In this document: piece after piece, positions 1 through 7,647 of the stretch
Layout of the letters: every line of letters starts with the position of its first letter
Position numbering within the stretch: position 1 is the first letter of the stretch
The notes under the pieces: generated by a model
What the model was told of the DNA's origin: nothing
Databases searched by the model: none
What the model saw: only the letters and a program-made list of their open reading frames with translations
Position numbers and translations under genes: made by a program
Assembly: GCA_046541515.1 (NCBI GenBank)
Contig: JBKHDD010000102.1
Location: forward strand, 1 to 17,528
Length of the DNA stretch: 17,528 bases
From: CAYFVR01 sp046541515
GTDB lineage: Bacteria > Desulfobacterota > Desulfobacteria > Desulfobacterales > Desulfococcaceae
Direction of reading: 5' to 3'

Positions 1-35
1 GCCGGCGGACCCTTCGCCGCAAAACCGGCCGAAAC

Positions 36-383
36 TCAGCGAGGGTACGTTCCCGTGTGGAAGATATAATCATAATAATAATTGTGGTATGCCAGATCTT
101 CCTCCTCGGAGACTTCCTCTTCGCATTCCTCGGCCTCTTCATCCCTGCATTCCCGGATTCGTTCCAGCCACAAATCCTTGGAAAAAGAATAAAGCACTTC
201 CAGAAGGATGTCCGGTTCCGAGGTGATTTCCCGGTTGGCCCGAATGAACCGTTCCGTTCCATCCAGCACCGCCTTGATGTTCCGGATGTAGTCGCTGTCG
301 TCCAATCGTTCGTCCACGTACATCTTGAATATCTGTTCCAAAACCGATTTCATGTTTCCTTCAACGGCGTCGATGCACTTCAT
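36..383 (-). CDS. Small acidic hypothetical protein
   Basis: I do not recognise this 115-residue protein. The first 75 residues are mixed and probably helical. Residues 80-97 form a dense acidic run (many Glu, one Cys), followed by a Tyr-rich tail with YYYDY. There is no signal peptide, membrane segment or Cys pair, so it is probably cytosolic. The start is uncertain: the first ATG (383) has only a GGGG about 7 bases upstream, while an in-frame ATG at 353 (Met11) is preceded at close range by GAAGGA, and would give a 105-residue protein beginning MKSVLEQIF. The gene diverges from fabH across a 140- to 160-bp AT-rich region carrying a perfect palindrome, so it may share regulation with fabH. 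An overlapping plus-strand reading frame exists but starts inside this gene and has no good ribosome site. The call is a probable gene of unknown function. Confidence 0.55.
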   Translation of the reverse strand: MKCIDAVEGNMKSVLEQIFKMYVDERLDDSDYIRNIKAVLDGTERFIRANREITSEPDILLEVLYSFSKDLWLERIRECRDEEAEECEEEVSEEEDLAYHNYYYDYIFHTGTYPR

Positions 384-435
384 GGAATGCCCCGCTTTTG
401 AATGACGATTTGAAAAACTTTATTGTCATTTTAAA

Positions 436-452
436 TACTTGTTGAACAAGTA
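436..452. promoter_or_regulatory. Perfect 17-bp palindrome, candidate operator
   Basis: TACTTGTT-G-AACAAGTA is a perfect inverted repeat with 8-bp arms around one central G. It lies between the divergent small gene and fabH and overlaps the fabH -35 hexamer (442-447), the usual place for a repressor. Perfect short-spaced palindromes of this size are typical of TetR-type and similar dimeric repressors, several of which control fatty acid genes. Which regulator binds here is not visible. Confidence 0.6.
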
Positions 453-471
453 GTGCGGAATGGGGTATAAG
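442..471 (+). promoter_or_regulatory. Candidate sigma-70 promoter of fabH
   Basis: TTGAAC (442-447) is followed after 18 bp by TATAAG (466-471), about 68 bp upstream of the preferred fabH start. The -35 box is inside the palindrome at 436-452. An alternative pair is TTGAAA (410-415) with TAAATA (432-437) at 16-bp spacing. Confidence 0.5.
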
Positions 472-525
472 TCAACCCGCGAAAAAAAGATCGTTCCCGA
501 TCGGGTCGGATGGAGAAATCATGAA

Positions 526-532
526 GGGGAGG
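526..532 (+). promoter_or_regulatory. Ribosome binding site that decides the fabH start
   Basis: GGGGAGG lies 6 bases before the ATG at 539. It falls inside the longer open frame that begins with the ATG at 521, so it supports the downstream start. The 521 ATG has only GGAG at 512-515. Confidence 0.7.
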
Positions 533-538
533 CGTTGC

Positions 539-1534
539 ATGCGTGCCTGCATTACCGGCGTGGGCCATTTTGTTCCGGAAAAACGGCTGACGAACCAGGA
601 ACTGGAAAAAATGGTCGAGACCAATGACGAATGGATCGTGAGTCGGACCGGAATCAAGGAAAGACGGATATTGGACCCCGGGCTGGGCACCTCGCACATG
701 GCCGAGCAGGCTTCTCGGCAAGCCCTGGAAAATGCCGGAGTTTTCCCCGAAGAGCTGGATGTCATCCTATTGGCCACCGTAACCCCGGACTATCCGGTGC
801 CAAGCGCCGTCGCCCTGGTGGAAAGCGCCCTGGGCGCCGTGAATTCCTGGGGCATCGACATGAATGGCGGTTGCACCGGCTTTCTTTGCGCCATGGCCAC
901 GGGCGTGCAGTTCATCGAGTCGGGGCGGCACCGGAAAATTCTCGTCATCGGCGCCGACACCATGAGCAGCATCCTCGATTACACCGATCGAAACACCTGC
1001 ATCCTTTTTGGAGACGGCGCGGGCGCGGTTCTTCTGGAGCCGGCGGAGGAGGGCGATCCCAACGGAGTGGTCGATTTTATCCTGAAGCTGGATGGAACCG
1101 GCGCGCCCTTTCTTGCGCTTCCCGCCGGAGGCAGCCGAAAGCCGGCTTCGCCCGAAACCGTGGCCGCGCGGGAGCATTTTGTGTATCAGGACGGGCGGAC
1201 GGTGTTTAAAAACGCGGTAAACGGGATGTCCGACGTCTCGGGAAAGTTGCTGAAGCGGAACGGTCTTTCCGCTTCCGACGTGGGGCTTCTGGTCCCTCAC
1301 CAGGCCAACATTCGAATCATCGAATCGGTGGCTCGGAAGTTGGGACTTTCCGAGTCCCAGGTGTTCGTCAATATTCAGAACTACGGAAACACCACGGCGG
1401 GAACCATTCCCATTGCCCTTTCGGAAGCCTACAACGAGCATCGCCGGATTTCTCGGGGGGATTGGACCCTTCTGACCGCCTTTGGGGCGGGGTTTACCTG
1501 GGGAAGTCTGTTGATGCGGTGGTCTCTGCCTTAA
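539..1534 (+). CDS. fabH: Beta-ketoacyl-ACP synthase III (FabH)
   Basis: This enzyme condenses an acyl-CoA primer with malonyl-ACP to begin each round of type II fatty acid synthesis in the cytosol. With the start at 539 the protein has 331 residues and begins MRACITGVGHFVPE, as family members do. The thiolase-fold catalytic triad is complete: Cys112 in GGCTGF (the same number as in E. coli FabH), His254 in PHQANIR and Asn284 in NYGNTTAGT. The C-terminus has the usual GAGFTWGS. An upstream in-frame ATG at 521 would add six residues but is less likely (see the ribosome site at 526-532). The gene stands alone on its strand: divergent from the small acidic gene and convergent with the response regulator gene, with 126 bp between the stops. 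Control through the palindrome at 436-452 is likely. Primer preference (acetyl or branched) cannot be read from the sequence. Confidence 0.95.
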   Translation: MRACITGVGHFVPEKRLTNQELEKMVETNDEWIVSRTGIKERRILDPGLGTSHMAEQASRQALENAGVFPEELDVILLATVTPDYPVPSAVALVESALGAVNSWGIDMNGGCTGFLCAMATGVQFIESGRHRKILVIGADTMSSILDYTDRNTCILFGDGAGAVLLEPAEEGDPNGVVDFILKLDGTGAPFLALPAGGSRKPASPETVAAREHFVYQDGRTVFKNAVNGMSDVSGKLLKRNGLSASDVGLLVPHQANIRIIESVARKLGLSESQVFVNIQNYGNTTAGTIPIALSEAYNEHRRISRGDWTLLTAFGAGFTWGSLLMRWSLP

Positions 1535-1660
1535 GCCTTGAAGGTGGACTTCGGCATGCCAAGCGAATCGCGCGCGCCGTCGGTTGGTCGCGGCGTCCAT
1601 GGTCGCCGAACGGCGGACGGGCGCCTCTCGGTGGCGGGCGGCCGGGGTGGGGATTCGGGC

Positions 1661-3052
1661 CTACAGCGGAATGTTGTAGGCCTTGATTTTGCTCAGCAGG
1701 GAAGGGTGGCTGATTTCCAGCAGCTGGGTGGCCCGGGTGCGGTTCCCCCCGGTTTCCTCCAGGGCCTTGGTGATCAGATGTTTTTCAATGATTCGCTGTG
1801 CCCGTTTCAGGGAAAAGCCGTCCAGAAGCCCCGCGAGTTCCGCGTCGGGCGGGGCGGGGGTGAAATTCCCGGGAAAATGTTCCAGCTCAAGCACCGGTCC
1901 GTCCGCCAGAATCACCGCCCGTTCCAGCAGGTTTTCCAATTCCCGCACGTTGCCTCTCCAGGCATGTCGCTGCAATTCATTCATGGCTTCGGGGGAGATG
2001 CTTTCAACGGACTTGCCCATGGAATGGTTGAAACGTCGAAGGAAGTGGCGGCACAGGGGCGCGATATCCTCGGCTCGCTCCCGCAGGGGCGGCAGATGGA
2101 CCGGCATGACGTTGAGCCGGTAAAACAGGTCTTCCCGGAATCGTCCTTCCCGGAACTCCTCTTCCAGGTCTTTCGCCGTGGCCGCGATGACGCGAACGTC
2201 GACGGTTTTGGATTTGGCCTCTCCGATGGGACGGACTTCGCTTTCCTGCAGAACCCGCAAAAATTTGACCTGAAGGGTTATGGGCAGTTCGCCGATTTCG
2301 TCCAGAAAAATCGTGCCCCCGGCGGCCTCTTCAAATAGGCCTTTTTTGTTCCGATCCGCCCCGGTGAAGGCGCCCTTTCGGTAGCCGAAAAATTCGCTTT
2401 CCAGCAGATTTTCGGGAATCCCGCCGCAGTTTACGGGGATAAAGGGTTTGCCGGCCCGGTTGCCGTGGGCGTGAATGCCCCGCGCCACCAGCTCCTTTCC
2501 GGTCCCGCTTTCGCCGGTGATCAAAACGGTGGTGTTGTATTCCGCCACCTTGGTCGCCAGTTGAAATACCGCCTGCATGGCCTTGCTCCGGCCGACCATT
2601 TTTCCGAAGCTCACGTCCTCGCGCATTCCGGCGATTTCCCGGCGGAGCCGCGTGTTTTCGCGCCGAAGGCTCTCCCGTTCCTCCGCCTTTTTCAGGGCCA
2701 GATAGACTTCGTCGGTCTTAAAGGGTTTGGAGATGTAGTCGTACGCCCCCCGTTTCATGGCCTCGATGGCGGTATCGATGTTTCCGTAGGCGGACATCAT
2801 GATGACCGTTGTTTCGGTCAGATGGTCCCGGGCCGCTTCCAGGAAACCCATTCCGTCCATGCGCGGCATTTTCATGTCGCAGAGCACAAAGTCGTAGGTC
2901 CGTTCCCGAACCTTTTCCAACGCCTGCATTCCGTCTCCCACCGCCTCGATTTTGTAGCCGAACCGCACCAGAAGCGTGGCCAGCATGTGGCGCATGTTTT
3001 CTTCGTCGTCGACGATGAGAAGGCGTTTTGGTTGTTCCTCGGATTCGTTCAT
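1661..3052 (-). CDS. NtrC-family sigma-54-dependent response regulator
   Basis: This is a 463-residue transcription activator with the full three-domain plan. The receiver domain (about 9-125) has the acidic pair in VDDEEN, phospho-acceptor Asp59 in CDMKMPRMDG and Lys109. The AAA+ domain (about 150-385) has Walker A GESGTGKE (180-187), the sigma-54 contact loop GAFTGA (227-232) and Walker B GGTIFLDE (245-252). A Fis-type helix-turn-helix lies near 437-461. All activation residues are present, so it should open promoters with sigma-54 RNA polymerase after phosphorylation by its partner. That partner is almost certainly the histidine kinase just upstream, whose stop codon is 3 bp before this ATG. 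It is the last gene of the chaperone cluster. Its target promoters are unknown; no convincing sigma-54 promoter was found in the window by eye. Confidence 0.95.
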   Translation of the reverse strand: MNESEEQPKRLLIVDDEENMRHMLATLLVRFGYKIEAVGDGMQALEKVRERTYDFVLCDMKMPRMDGMGFLEAARDHLTETTVIMMSAYGNIDTAIEAMKRGAYDYISKPFKTDEVYLALKKAEERESLRRENTRLRREIAGMREDVSFGKMVGRSKAMQAVFQLATKVAEYNTTVLITGESGTGKELVARGIHAHGNRAGKPFIPVNCGGIPENLLESEFFGYRKGAFTGADRNKKGLFEEAAGGTIFLDEIGELPITLQVKFLRVLQESEVRPIGEAKSKTVDVRVIAATAKDLEEEFREGRFREDLFYRLNVMPVHLPPLRERAEDIAPLCRHFLRRFNHSMGKSVESISPEAMNELQRHAWRGNVRELENLLERAVILADGPVLELEHFPGNFTPAPPDAELAGLLDGFSLKRAQRIIEKHLITKALEETGGNRTRATQLLEISHPSLLSKIKAYNIPL

Positions 3053-3055
3053 GGG

Positions 3056-4534
3056 TCAGTTGTCTCCCGTATGAAGCGGCAGCCGGATCACGATTCGGGC
3101 GCCTTCGCCTTCCAGGCTAAAGGCGTCGATGGTTCCCCCCGCCGCCTGGACGATCATGAAGGTGACCGAGAGCCCCAGGCCGGTGCCCTTGCCGGGTTCC
3201 TTGGTGGTGAAAAACGGGTCGAAAATATTGGGAAGCTGGGATTCCGGGATGCCGGCGCCATTGTCGGCGACGCGGATTTCGATCTCGGAACGGGCCCCGA
3301 AACGATTGCGGCTCTTCAGTTCGATGCGCCCCTCGGGAACGTCGCCCAGGGCGTCTGCGGCGTTCAGCATCAGGTTCAGGAAAACCTGCCGAATTTGGCC
3401 CGGGTCGGCCATCACCAGATCCCGCTCCGCCGCCAGGTCCATTTCTATCTGAATGTCGGCCATGAGCGGCTGGCAGGAAACCACCGCCGCCGTGTCCCGG
3501 ATCAAGGCATGGAGGGAAACCGCCTCCGCCCGCTCCGGCGCCGGGCGGGCCAGGTCCAGCAGTTGCCGGATGATCTGGTTGATTCGATGGACCTCCGCCT
3601 CGGTCCGGCGGACGAATTCCATCCGTTGGTCTTCGTCCAGCCCCGGTTGCCGAAGCAGCTCCAGGTAGCCGATGACAATGGCGACGGGGTTGCCGATTTC
3701 GTGGGCGATGCCGGCGGACAGGCGGCCCACCGAGGCCAGCTTTTCGGCGTTGATCACGTCCTGGCGAGCCTGGCGAAGTTCCCGGTTGGCGGTTTCCAGG
3801 GAACGGACGGTGGAGCGAAGCGCCTTTTTGCCCTCGGATATCCGATACAGCATCCGGTTCAGGGAGCGGGAGAGCTGGGTGAACTCCCCCTCGTCTCCCT
3901 CGCCCTGGAAAAAGACCTCTTCATCTTCCCGAAAGGTCTCCGCCCGTTGCAGCAGCCGATGCAACGGATGCACCGTCAGCCGATGCAGCCGGTAGACCCC
4001 CAAAAGGGCCAACAGGAACAAATTGATGATCAGGTACCCAAGGGCCACCCCCTCGGCCTGGCGAAGATTCGCGTAGAGCGGACGAAGGTCCAGGGAAACG
4101 GCGATGGAGCCGCCGGCGGTAAGCGGGCAAGCCGCCAGGGCGAAGGCCGGCCGCTTCCAGAAAACGCCCCAGGCATTTCCGGCCGTTCGGCGCGTGGCGG
4201 CGCCCCGCCGCTCGGCTTCCGCGGCCGCGGAACGAAGGGCGACGGCCAGGACGCCGTCCGGCGCCGCGCCCATGGCGGCGGACCGGTCGGGTCGAAACAC
4301 GGTGACCGCCGCCGCGGGCTCCATGGCCCCCAGCAACCGGACCTCCTGGGACAGGTCCCCCCCCGAATCCCGCCGGGCCAGGACTTCGGCCATCCGCTCC
4401 GCCCGTCCCGTCTCCCTCAGAACCAGGCCGCGCTGGAGGGCCAGGGCCATGACCAGATTGACCAGCCCCATTCCCAGGGCCAGCAAAAAGACCAGGTTAA
4501 GGCCCAGCCGGACGCTGAGGCGTCGAAAAATCAC
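3056..4534 (-). CDS. Membrane sensor histidine kinase
   Basis: This 492-residue kinase should phosphorylate the NtrC-type regulator encoded 3 bp downstream. TM1 lies at about 10-34. A periplasmic sensor segment of about 130 residues follows (35-163), not assignable to a named fold by eye. TM2 is at about 164-182, then a HAMP-like linker and coiled coil to about 262. The H-box SAGIAHEIGNPVA has phospho-acceptor His278. The ATPase has an N-box with Asn387 and Asn391, a G1 box DNGAGI (424-429), an F-box FDPFFTT and a G2 box GKGTGLGLS. All are intact. This layout resembles the sensors that pair with NtrC/ZraR-type regulators. The start codon is GTG, 12 bp after the stop of the 960-residue J-like protein, with a weak AAGAAG ribosome site overlapping that gap, so translation is probably coupled. 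Confidence 0.93.
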   Translation of the reverse strand: MIFRRLSVRLGLNLVFLLALGMGLVNLVMALALQRGLVLRETGRAERMAEVLARRDSGGDLSQEVRLLGAMEPAAAVTVFRPDRSAAMGAAPDGVLAVALRSAAAEAERRGAATRRTAGNAWGVFWKRPAFALAACPLTAGGSIAVSLDLRPLYANLRQAEGVALGYLIINLFLLALLGVYRLHRLTVHPLHRLLQRAETFREDEEVFFQGEGDEGEFTQLSRSLNRMLYRISEGKKALRSTVRSLETANRELRQARQDVINAEKLASVGRLSAGIAHEIGNPVAIVIGYLELLRQPGLDEDQRMEFVRRTEAEVHRINQIIRQLLDLARPAPERAEAVSLHALIRDTAAVVSCQPLMADIQIEMDLAAERDLVMADPGQIRQVFLNLMLNAADALGDVPEGRIELKSRNRFGARSEIEIRVADNGAGIPESQLPNIFDPFFTTKEPGKGTGLGLSVTFMIVQAAGGTIDAFSLEGEGARIVIRLPLHTGDN

Positions 4535-4546
4535 CGAATCGGCTTC

Positions 4547-7429
4547 TTAGGGGCGAACGCCCAGCGCCGAGCCGCACTGGTCAACGGCCGCCGAATCTTT
4601 TCGCCAGCCGCCGCCGGCGGCCGTCAGGATTTGGGCCATTTCGTTCCAGCCGTGCCAATAAACATCCGACGTCCAAAACCATCGGGATTGGGGAGAGGGA
4701 AAGGCGGCCGGACCGCTCAGGAGGGTTTCCAGCTCCTCGGCGGTGGGCAGTCGCCAGTCCCGGTGCCCGCCGGTGGTTAGGCCGTTGACGTGCTGGACGG
4801 CCTGCGAATGGGTCAGACATTTTCGCCGATCGGTCATGGCGTCGAACATGGTCCAGGTGCGGCCGGTTTGTCGGTCGGTCAGGGTGCCGTTTCCATTGTT
4901 CACCAGCCGCCCGCCGGACCGGGCCACGATCCCCTCGATCCGGGCCTGTTCCCGCTGGCGTTGGGCCAGCAGCGACTGCTGCGCCCGTTGCTGTTCCAGC
5001 ATCCGCCTGCGCTGCCCCCTCAGCTGGGCCAGGATGCGGTTGGCGTTCTGCCGGTAGCGGGTGTTGGGATAGGTTTCCAAGAACCGGTCGACCCTGCCGA
5101 TCCGGTCGTCGTAGGAAAGGGCGGCGTCCCCGGCCTGGTCCACCAACCTTCGCCAGGCATCTTCCTCCCGTTGGGCCAAAAGTTGCTGATCCTGGATCTC
5201 CTTCTGAATCCGGAGCCGCGCCAGGATTTCCTCGGCTTCCTCCGCGTGAAGGTTTGGATGCCGACTTCGGAAGGCGCTCATCCGCTGGATCCGGTCGGTC
5301 AGTTCGGCCTGTTCGTTCTGGCTGTATTCCCGGGCCGATTCCCAGGCTTCTTCGGCGGCCACCTGGGCCTCAATTTTTTGGTCCAGGGACTGGATTTCGG
5401 AAACAATGAGTCGCTTGACCGAGGAGGGAAGCTCCGGATTGGCTTCCAGATATTCCAAGTAGACGAGTCGGGCGCCCTCGTGATCGTCCCCAAATTCGGC
5501 CGCGCGCCGGCGCATGTCGGCCAGGTCCGCCTGGTTGCGGAATCGGTTTTCATAGCCCTTGCGGAGTCCCCGCACCGTCTCGGCCTGCTCGGCGCCTTCG
5601 AAGCGGCGGATGAAGTCGTCCGCGAGGGCCATGCACTTTTCCCAGTCGCCCGCGGCCTCGCAGGCTTCCAGATCCCGTTCCAGGGCGGCCTGAAAGCGGT
5701 CCAGCATGCCCACGATTCGCTCGCGCACCGCCTCCACGCGCCGGCTTTCGGGGTGGGTCGCCAAAAAGGCCTCGTAGGCTTCCATCCGCTCCTCGTAGGG
5801 GCGGCCCTCCAGGGCGTCCAGGGCCGTGAACGCCCGGTCTTCGATTCGTTCGACGACCTCGCCCCGGGCCTGGCGGGCGGCGACGACCTCCGCGCCTCGG
5901 GGGTGCTGGTCCAGATAGGCGTCGTAGGCGTCCCGAGCGGCCTCCAGGGCGCCGGCTTCCAGGGCCTCCTCGGCCCGCCGGACGGCGTTCCGGTAATCGC
6001 GCTGGTCGATTTCCGTCTGAACGGCCTGGAGCCGTCGGCGGGCCAGCTGGGCGTATTCGGCGCCGGGGTGGGACGCGACGAAATTTCGCAAAATCACCTC
6101 GCGTCCCTCCAGGCTGGTCTGGTTTTCGGCCTGGGCCAAGGCGGATTCGTAGGCCTTCCGGACGCGGATTTCCCGGGCGTACTGAAGCCCCATGTATCCC
6201 GCGGTCACCGCCATCAGCACCGCGGCGGCCATCATGCCGAACTTGGCCCCCCGGGAAAGCGGCTTTTTTGGCTTTCGGATTTTGACCTTCCGCCGCTCCA
6301 CCGGCCAGCCCTTGCCCTCGCAGTAGGAGGCCACGTAGGCGTCGGCTTCGTCCACGTCCATGCCCAGTTTCACCGCCAGCCGCACCAGAATGTCAAAGGC
6401 TTCGGGCCAGATGCGGCCCGGGATTCCGGCGGCGTCGATGTCCGCGTTCAGCTCGCCCAGCCGGGAGCGGGTTCGGCTGATGTCGTAGGATTTGCGGCTT
6501 TCCTCGGTTTTGAACACCGAAATGCAGTGGCCGGCCAAAGCCCCGCCGGCGGTGGTGGCCGCGTCCTTCTGGCTGGACCGTCGGATTTCGGCCTCCTTTT
6601 CGGCCGATTTTTTCTGGACGGTGTACAGGTCGGCGGACGGAAGAACGCCCAGGAAATCGTACAGCGAGGTTTTGCCCACGATGCGAAGCTTGTCGTTGAT
6701 GACCTTTTCCACCGTCCGCTCCAGCGGGGCGGGCGCCTCGGTGCCGGGTTCGCCCTTCCGCTTGATGGGACACTTCACCCGCTTCAGGATCGTCTCCTCC
6801 GGAACGCCGAAGAGCCGGCCCAGCAGGGCGATCTCCTCGATGGTGATGAAGCCGCGTCGACCGCTCCGGGCCACGTAACGTTCGATTTCCGCCCGCTTTT
6901 CCTTTTCCTTGAGCCGGACCCAGTTGCGCAGCTTGTCCACGTCCAGCCCGCTGGAGGCGGCCAGCTTTTGAATCCGCCCGTCGTTCATCTTGCTCGAGCG
7001 CAGGAGCCGATCCACCTCTCGGCCCACTTTAAAGAAGCCGCCCTTCTTTTCCTTTCGGGCGCGGACCAGGTTTTCGGAGATTTCGTGCCGCTGGGCCAGG
7101 ATCGCGATTTCGTCGTCGGCGATTTCGCCCTTGCTCATCAAGATGGCCAAATGGCGGTCAAGCACCGCGTATTTTTCGCGCTCCTGTTCCCGCAGAATCT
7201 TCCGGGCGGCCTTGGCCTCCTTTTGCCGCAACTCCGGGTCGGTCATGACCTTGCGGATTTCCGGGATCATGCCGATGTACTGCTGCGCCAGCGTGCCCTT
7301 GGTGGGATGATTGCGGGAGCGGCTCCACAGGCTCTGCTTGCTTTTGATGGCCGCCTCGATGGCCTCCACATCCTCTTCGGGCGGGTTTAGAGGCAGTTCC
7401 AGCAGCAGATAATAGTTGGTCATTTCCAT
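4547..7429 (-). CDS. Membrane protein with degenerate J-like domains, helical repeats and DUF1566 (Lcl_C) domain
   Basis: This 960-residue protein has an unusual composite layout. Residues 5-75 resemble a J domain (NYYLLLELP opening, helix II, then HPT at 41-43 where HPD is expected). Residues 253-318 are a second J-like segment (SLYDFLGV to SRKSYD) with no HPD. A basic stretch (380-395) precedes one transmembrane helix (about 396-416). Residues 447-803 carry about seven spaced helical repeats of the F-x-x-x-HP type. Residues 841-958 are a DUF1566/Lcl_C domain (LTDRQTGRTW, DWRLPTAEELETLL, FWTSD). By the positive-inside rule the J-like half is cytoplasmic and the repeats plus DUF1566 are periplasmic. 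It lies 218 bp after an Hsp70 gene and 12 bp before a histidine kinase gene, so I infer a link between chaperone and sensor. ATG 7429 is chosen, with ATG 7423 (Met3) also possible; neither has a strong ribosome site. Specific function is unknown. Confidence 0.88.
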   Translation of the reverse strand: MEMTNYYLLLELPLNPPEEDVEAIEAAIKSKQSLWSRSRNHPTKGTLAQQYIGMIPEIRKVMTDPELRQKEAKAARKILREQEREKYAVLDRHLAILMSKGEIADDEIAILAQRHEISENLVRARKEKKGGFFKVGREVDRLLRSSKMNDGRIQKLAASSGLDVDKLRNWVRLKEKEKRAEIERYVARSGRRGFITIEEIALLGRLFGVPEETILKRVKCPIKRKGEPGTEAPAPLERTVEKVINDKLRIVGKTSLYDFLGVLPSADLYTVQKKSAEKEAEIRRSSQKDAATTAGGALAGHCISVFKTEESRKSYDISRTRSRLGELNADIDAAGIPGRIWPEAFDILVRLAVKLGMDVDEADAYVASYCEGKGWPVERRKVKIRKPKKPLSRGAKFGMMAAAVLMAVTAGYMGLQYAREIRVRKAYESALAQAENQTSLEGREVILRNFVASHPGAEYAQLARRRLQAVQTEIDQRDYRNAVRRAEEALEAGALEAARDAYDAYLDQHPRGAEVVAARQARGEVVERIEDRAFTALDALEGRPYEERMEAYEAFLATHPESRRVEAVRERIVGMLDRFQAALERDLEACEAAGDWEKCMALADDFIRRFEGAEQAETVRGLRKGYENRFRNQADLADMRRRAAEFGDDHEGARLVYLEYLEANPELPSSVKRLIVSEIQSLDQKIEAQVAAEEAWESAREYSQNEQAELTDRIQRMSAFRSRHPNLHAEEAEEILARLRIQKEIQDQQLLAQREEDAWRRLVDQAGDAALSYDDRIGRVDRFLETYPNTRYRQNANRILAQLRGQRRRMLEQQRAQQSLLAQRQREQARIEGIVARSGGRLVNNGNGTLTDRQTGRTWTMFDAMTDRRKCLTHSQAVQHVNGLTTGGHRDWRLPTAEELETLLSGPAAFPSPQSRWFWTSDVYWHGWNEMAQILTAAGGGWRKDSAAVDQCGSALGVRP
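5021..6091 (-). repeat. Degenerate protein-level helical repeats in the J-like membrane protein
   Basis: Within residues 447-803 the pattern aromatic/Leu-x-x-x-(H/N/Y/F)-P followed by a helix rich in Ala, Leu and Arg recurs: VASHPGAEYA (451), LDQHPRGAE (506), LATHPESRR (556), IRRFEGAEQ (607, Pro lost), LEANPELPS (661), RSRHPNLHA (721) and LETYPNTRY (784). This resembles TPR-like units of envelope proteins such as BamD and CpoB/YbgF. Spacing is about 50 residues in the first half and wider after. The repeats have diverged and are not repeats at DNA level. Confidence 0.6.
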
Positions 7430-7462
7430 ACGTTCGATTCACCCCTTGCATCGGGTGGAAGA

Positions 7463-7485
7463 CCCCGCGCCCCGAGAGGGCGGGG
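7463..7485. other. GC-rich hairpin upstream of the J-like gene
   Basis: CCCCGCGCCC pairs with GGGCGGGG with a single bulged G, leaving a six-base loop. It lies about 35-55 bp before the start codon of the J-like gene, in the 218-bp gap that separates it from the Hsp70 gene. It could affect mRNA stability or translation of the downstream genes. No clear promoter was seen in this gap. Confidence 0.35.
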
Positions 7486-7568
7486 CCGCGAAATCATTAA
7501 TAGGTTTGTCCCGCGAGCGTTCGGCCAAAGCGACGTTGTCCGGTCGCCTCGGGGAAGGGCCGGGCGCC

Positions 7569-7621
7569 AAAGAAAAGAAAGGGGCACCGGATCCCCCGCC
7601 TTCAACGGATCGACGCCCCTT
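7569..7621 (-). terminator. Candidate terminator or attenuator after the Hsp70 gene
   Basis: On the minus strand, AAGGGGC (from 7621) pairs with GCCCCTT (to 7579) around an imperfect inner part, and is followed by the T-rich tract TTTCTTTTCTTT (7580-7569). It starts 27 bp after the Hsp70 stop codon. As the J-like, kinase and regulator genes continue on the same strand, partial readthrough could give more GrpE/Hsp70 than membrane protein and sensor. The inner stem is imperfect, so confidence is limited. Confidence 0.4.
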
Positions 7622-7647
7622 CCCCCGCGTTGGGACCGCCGGGACGG

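Noticed and set aside
1535..1660. Possible terminator between the convergent fabH and regulator genes
   Set aside because: Only short, imperfect GC inverted repeats without T tracts were seen, so no terminator is called.
2465..4780. Long plus-strand open frame (771 codons) opposite the regulator and kinase genes
   Set aside because: It is antisense to two genes with intact diagnostic motifs, has no recognisable domain, and arises from GC-rich codon use on the minus strand.
4790..7390. Long plus-strand open frame (866 codons) opposite the J-like membrane protein gene
   Set aside because: Low-complexity Gly/Pro/His/Leu-rich translation with no domain; the minus strand has a coherent domain layout and operon spacing.
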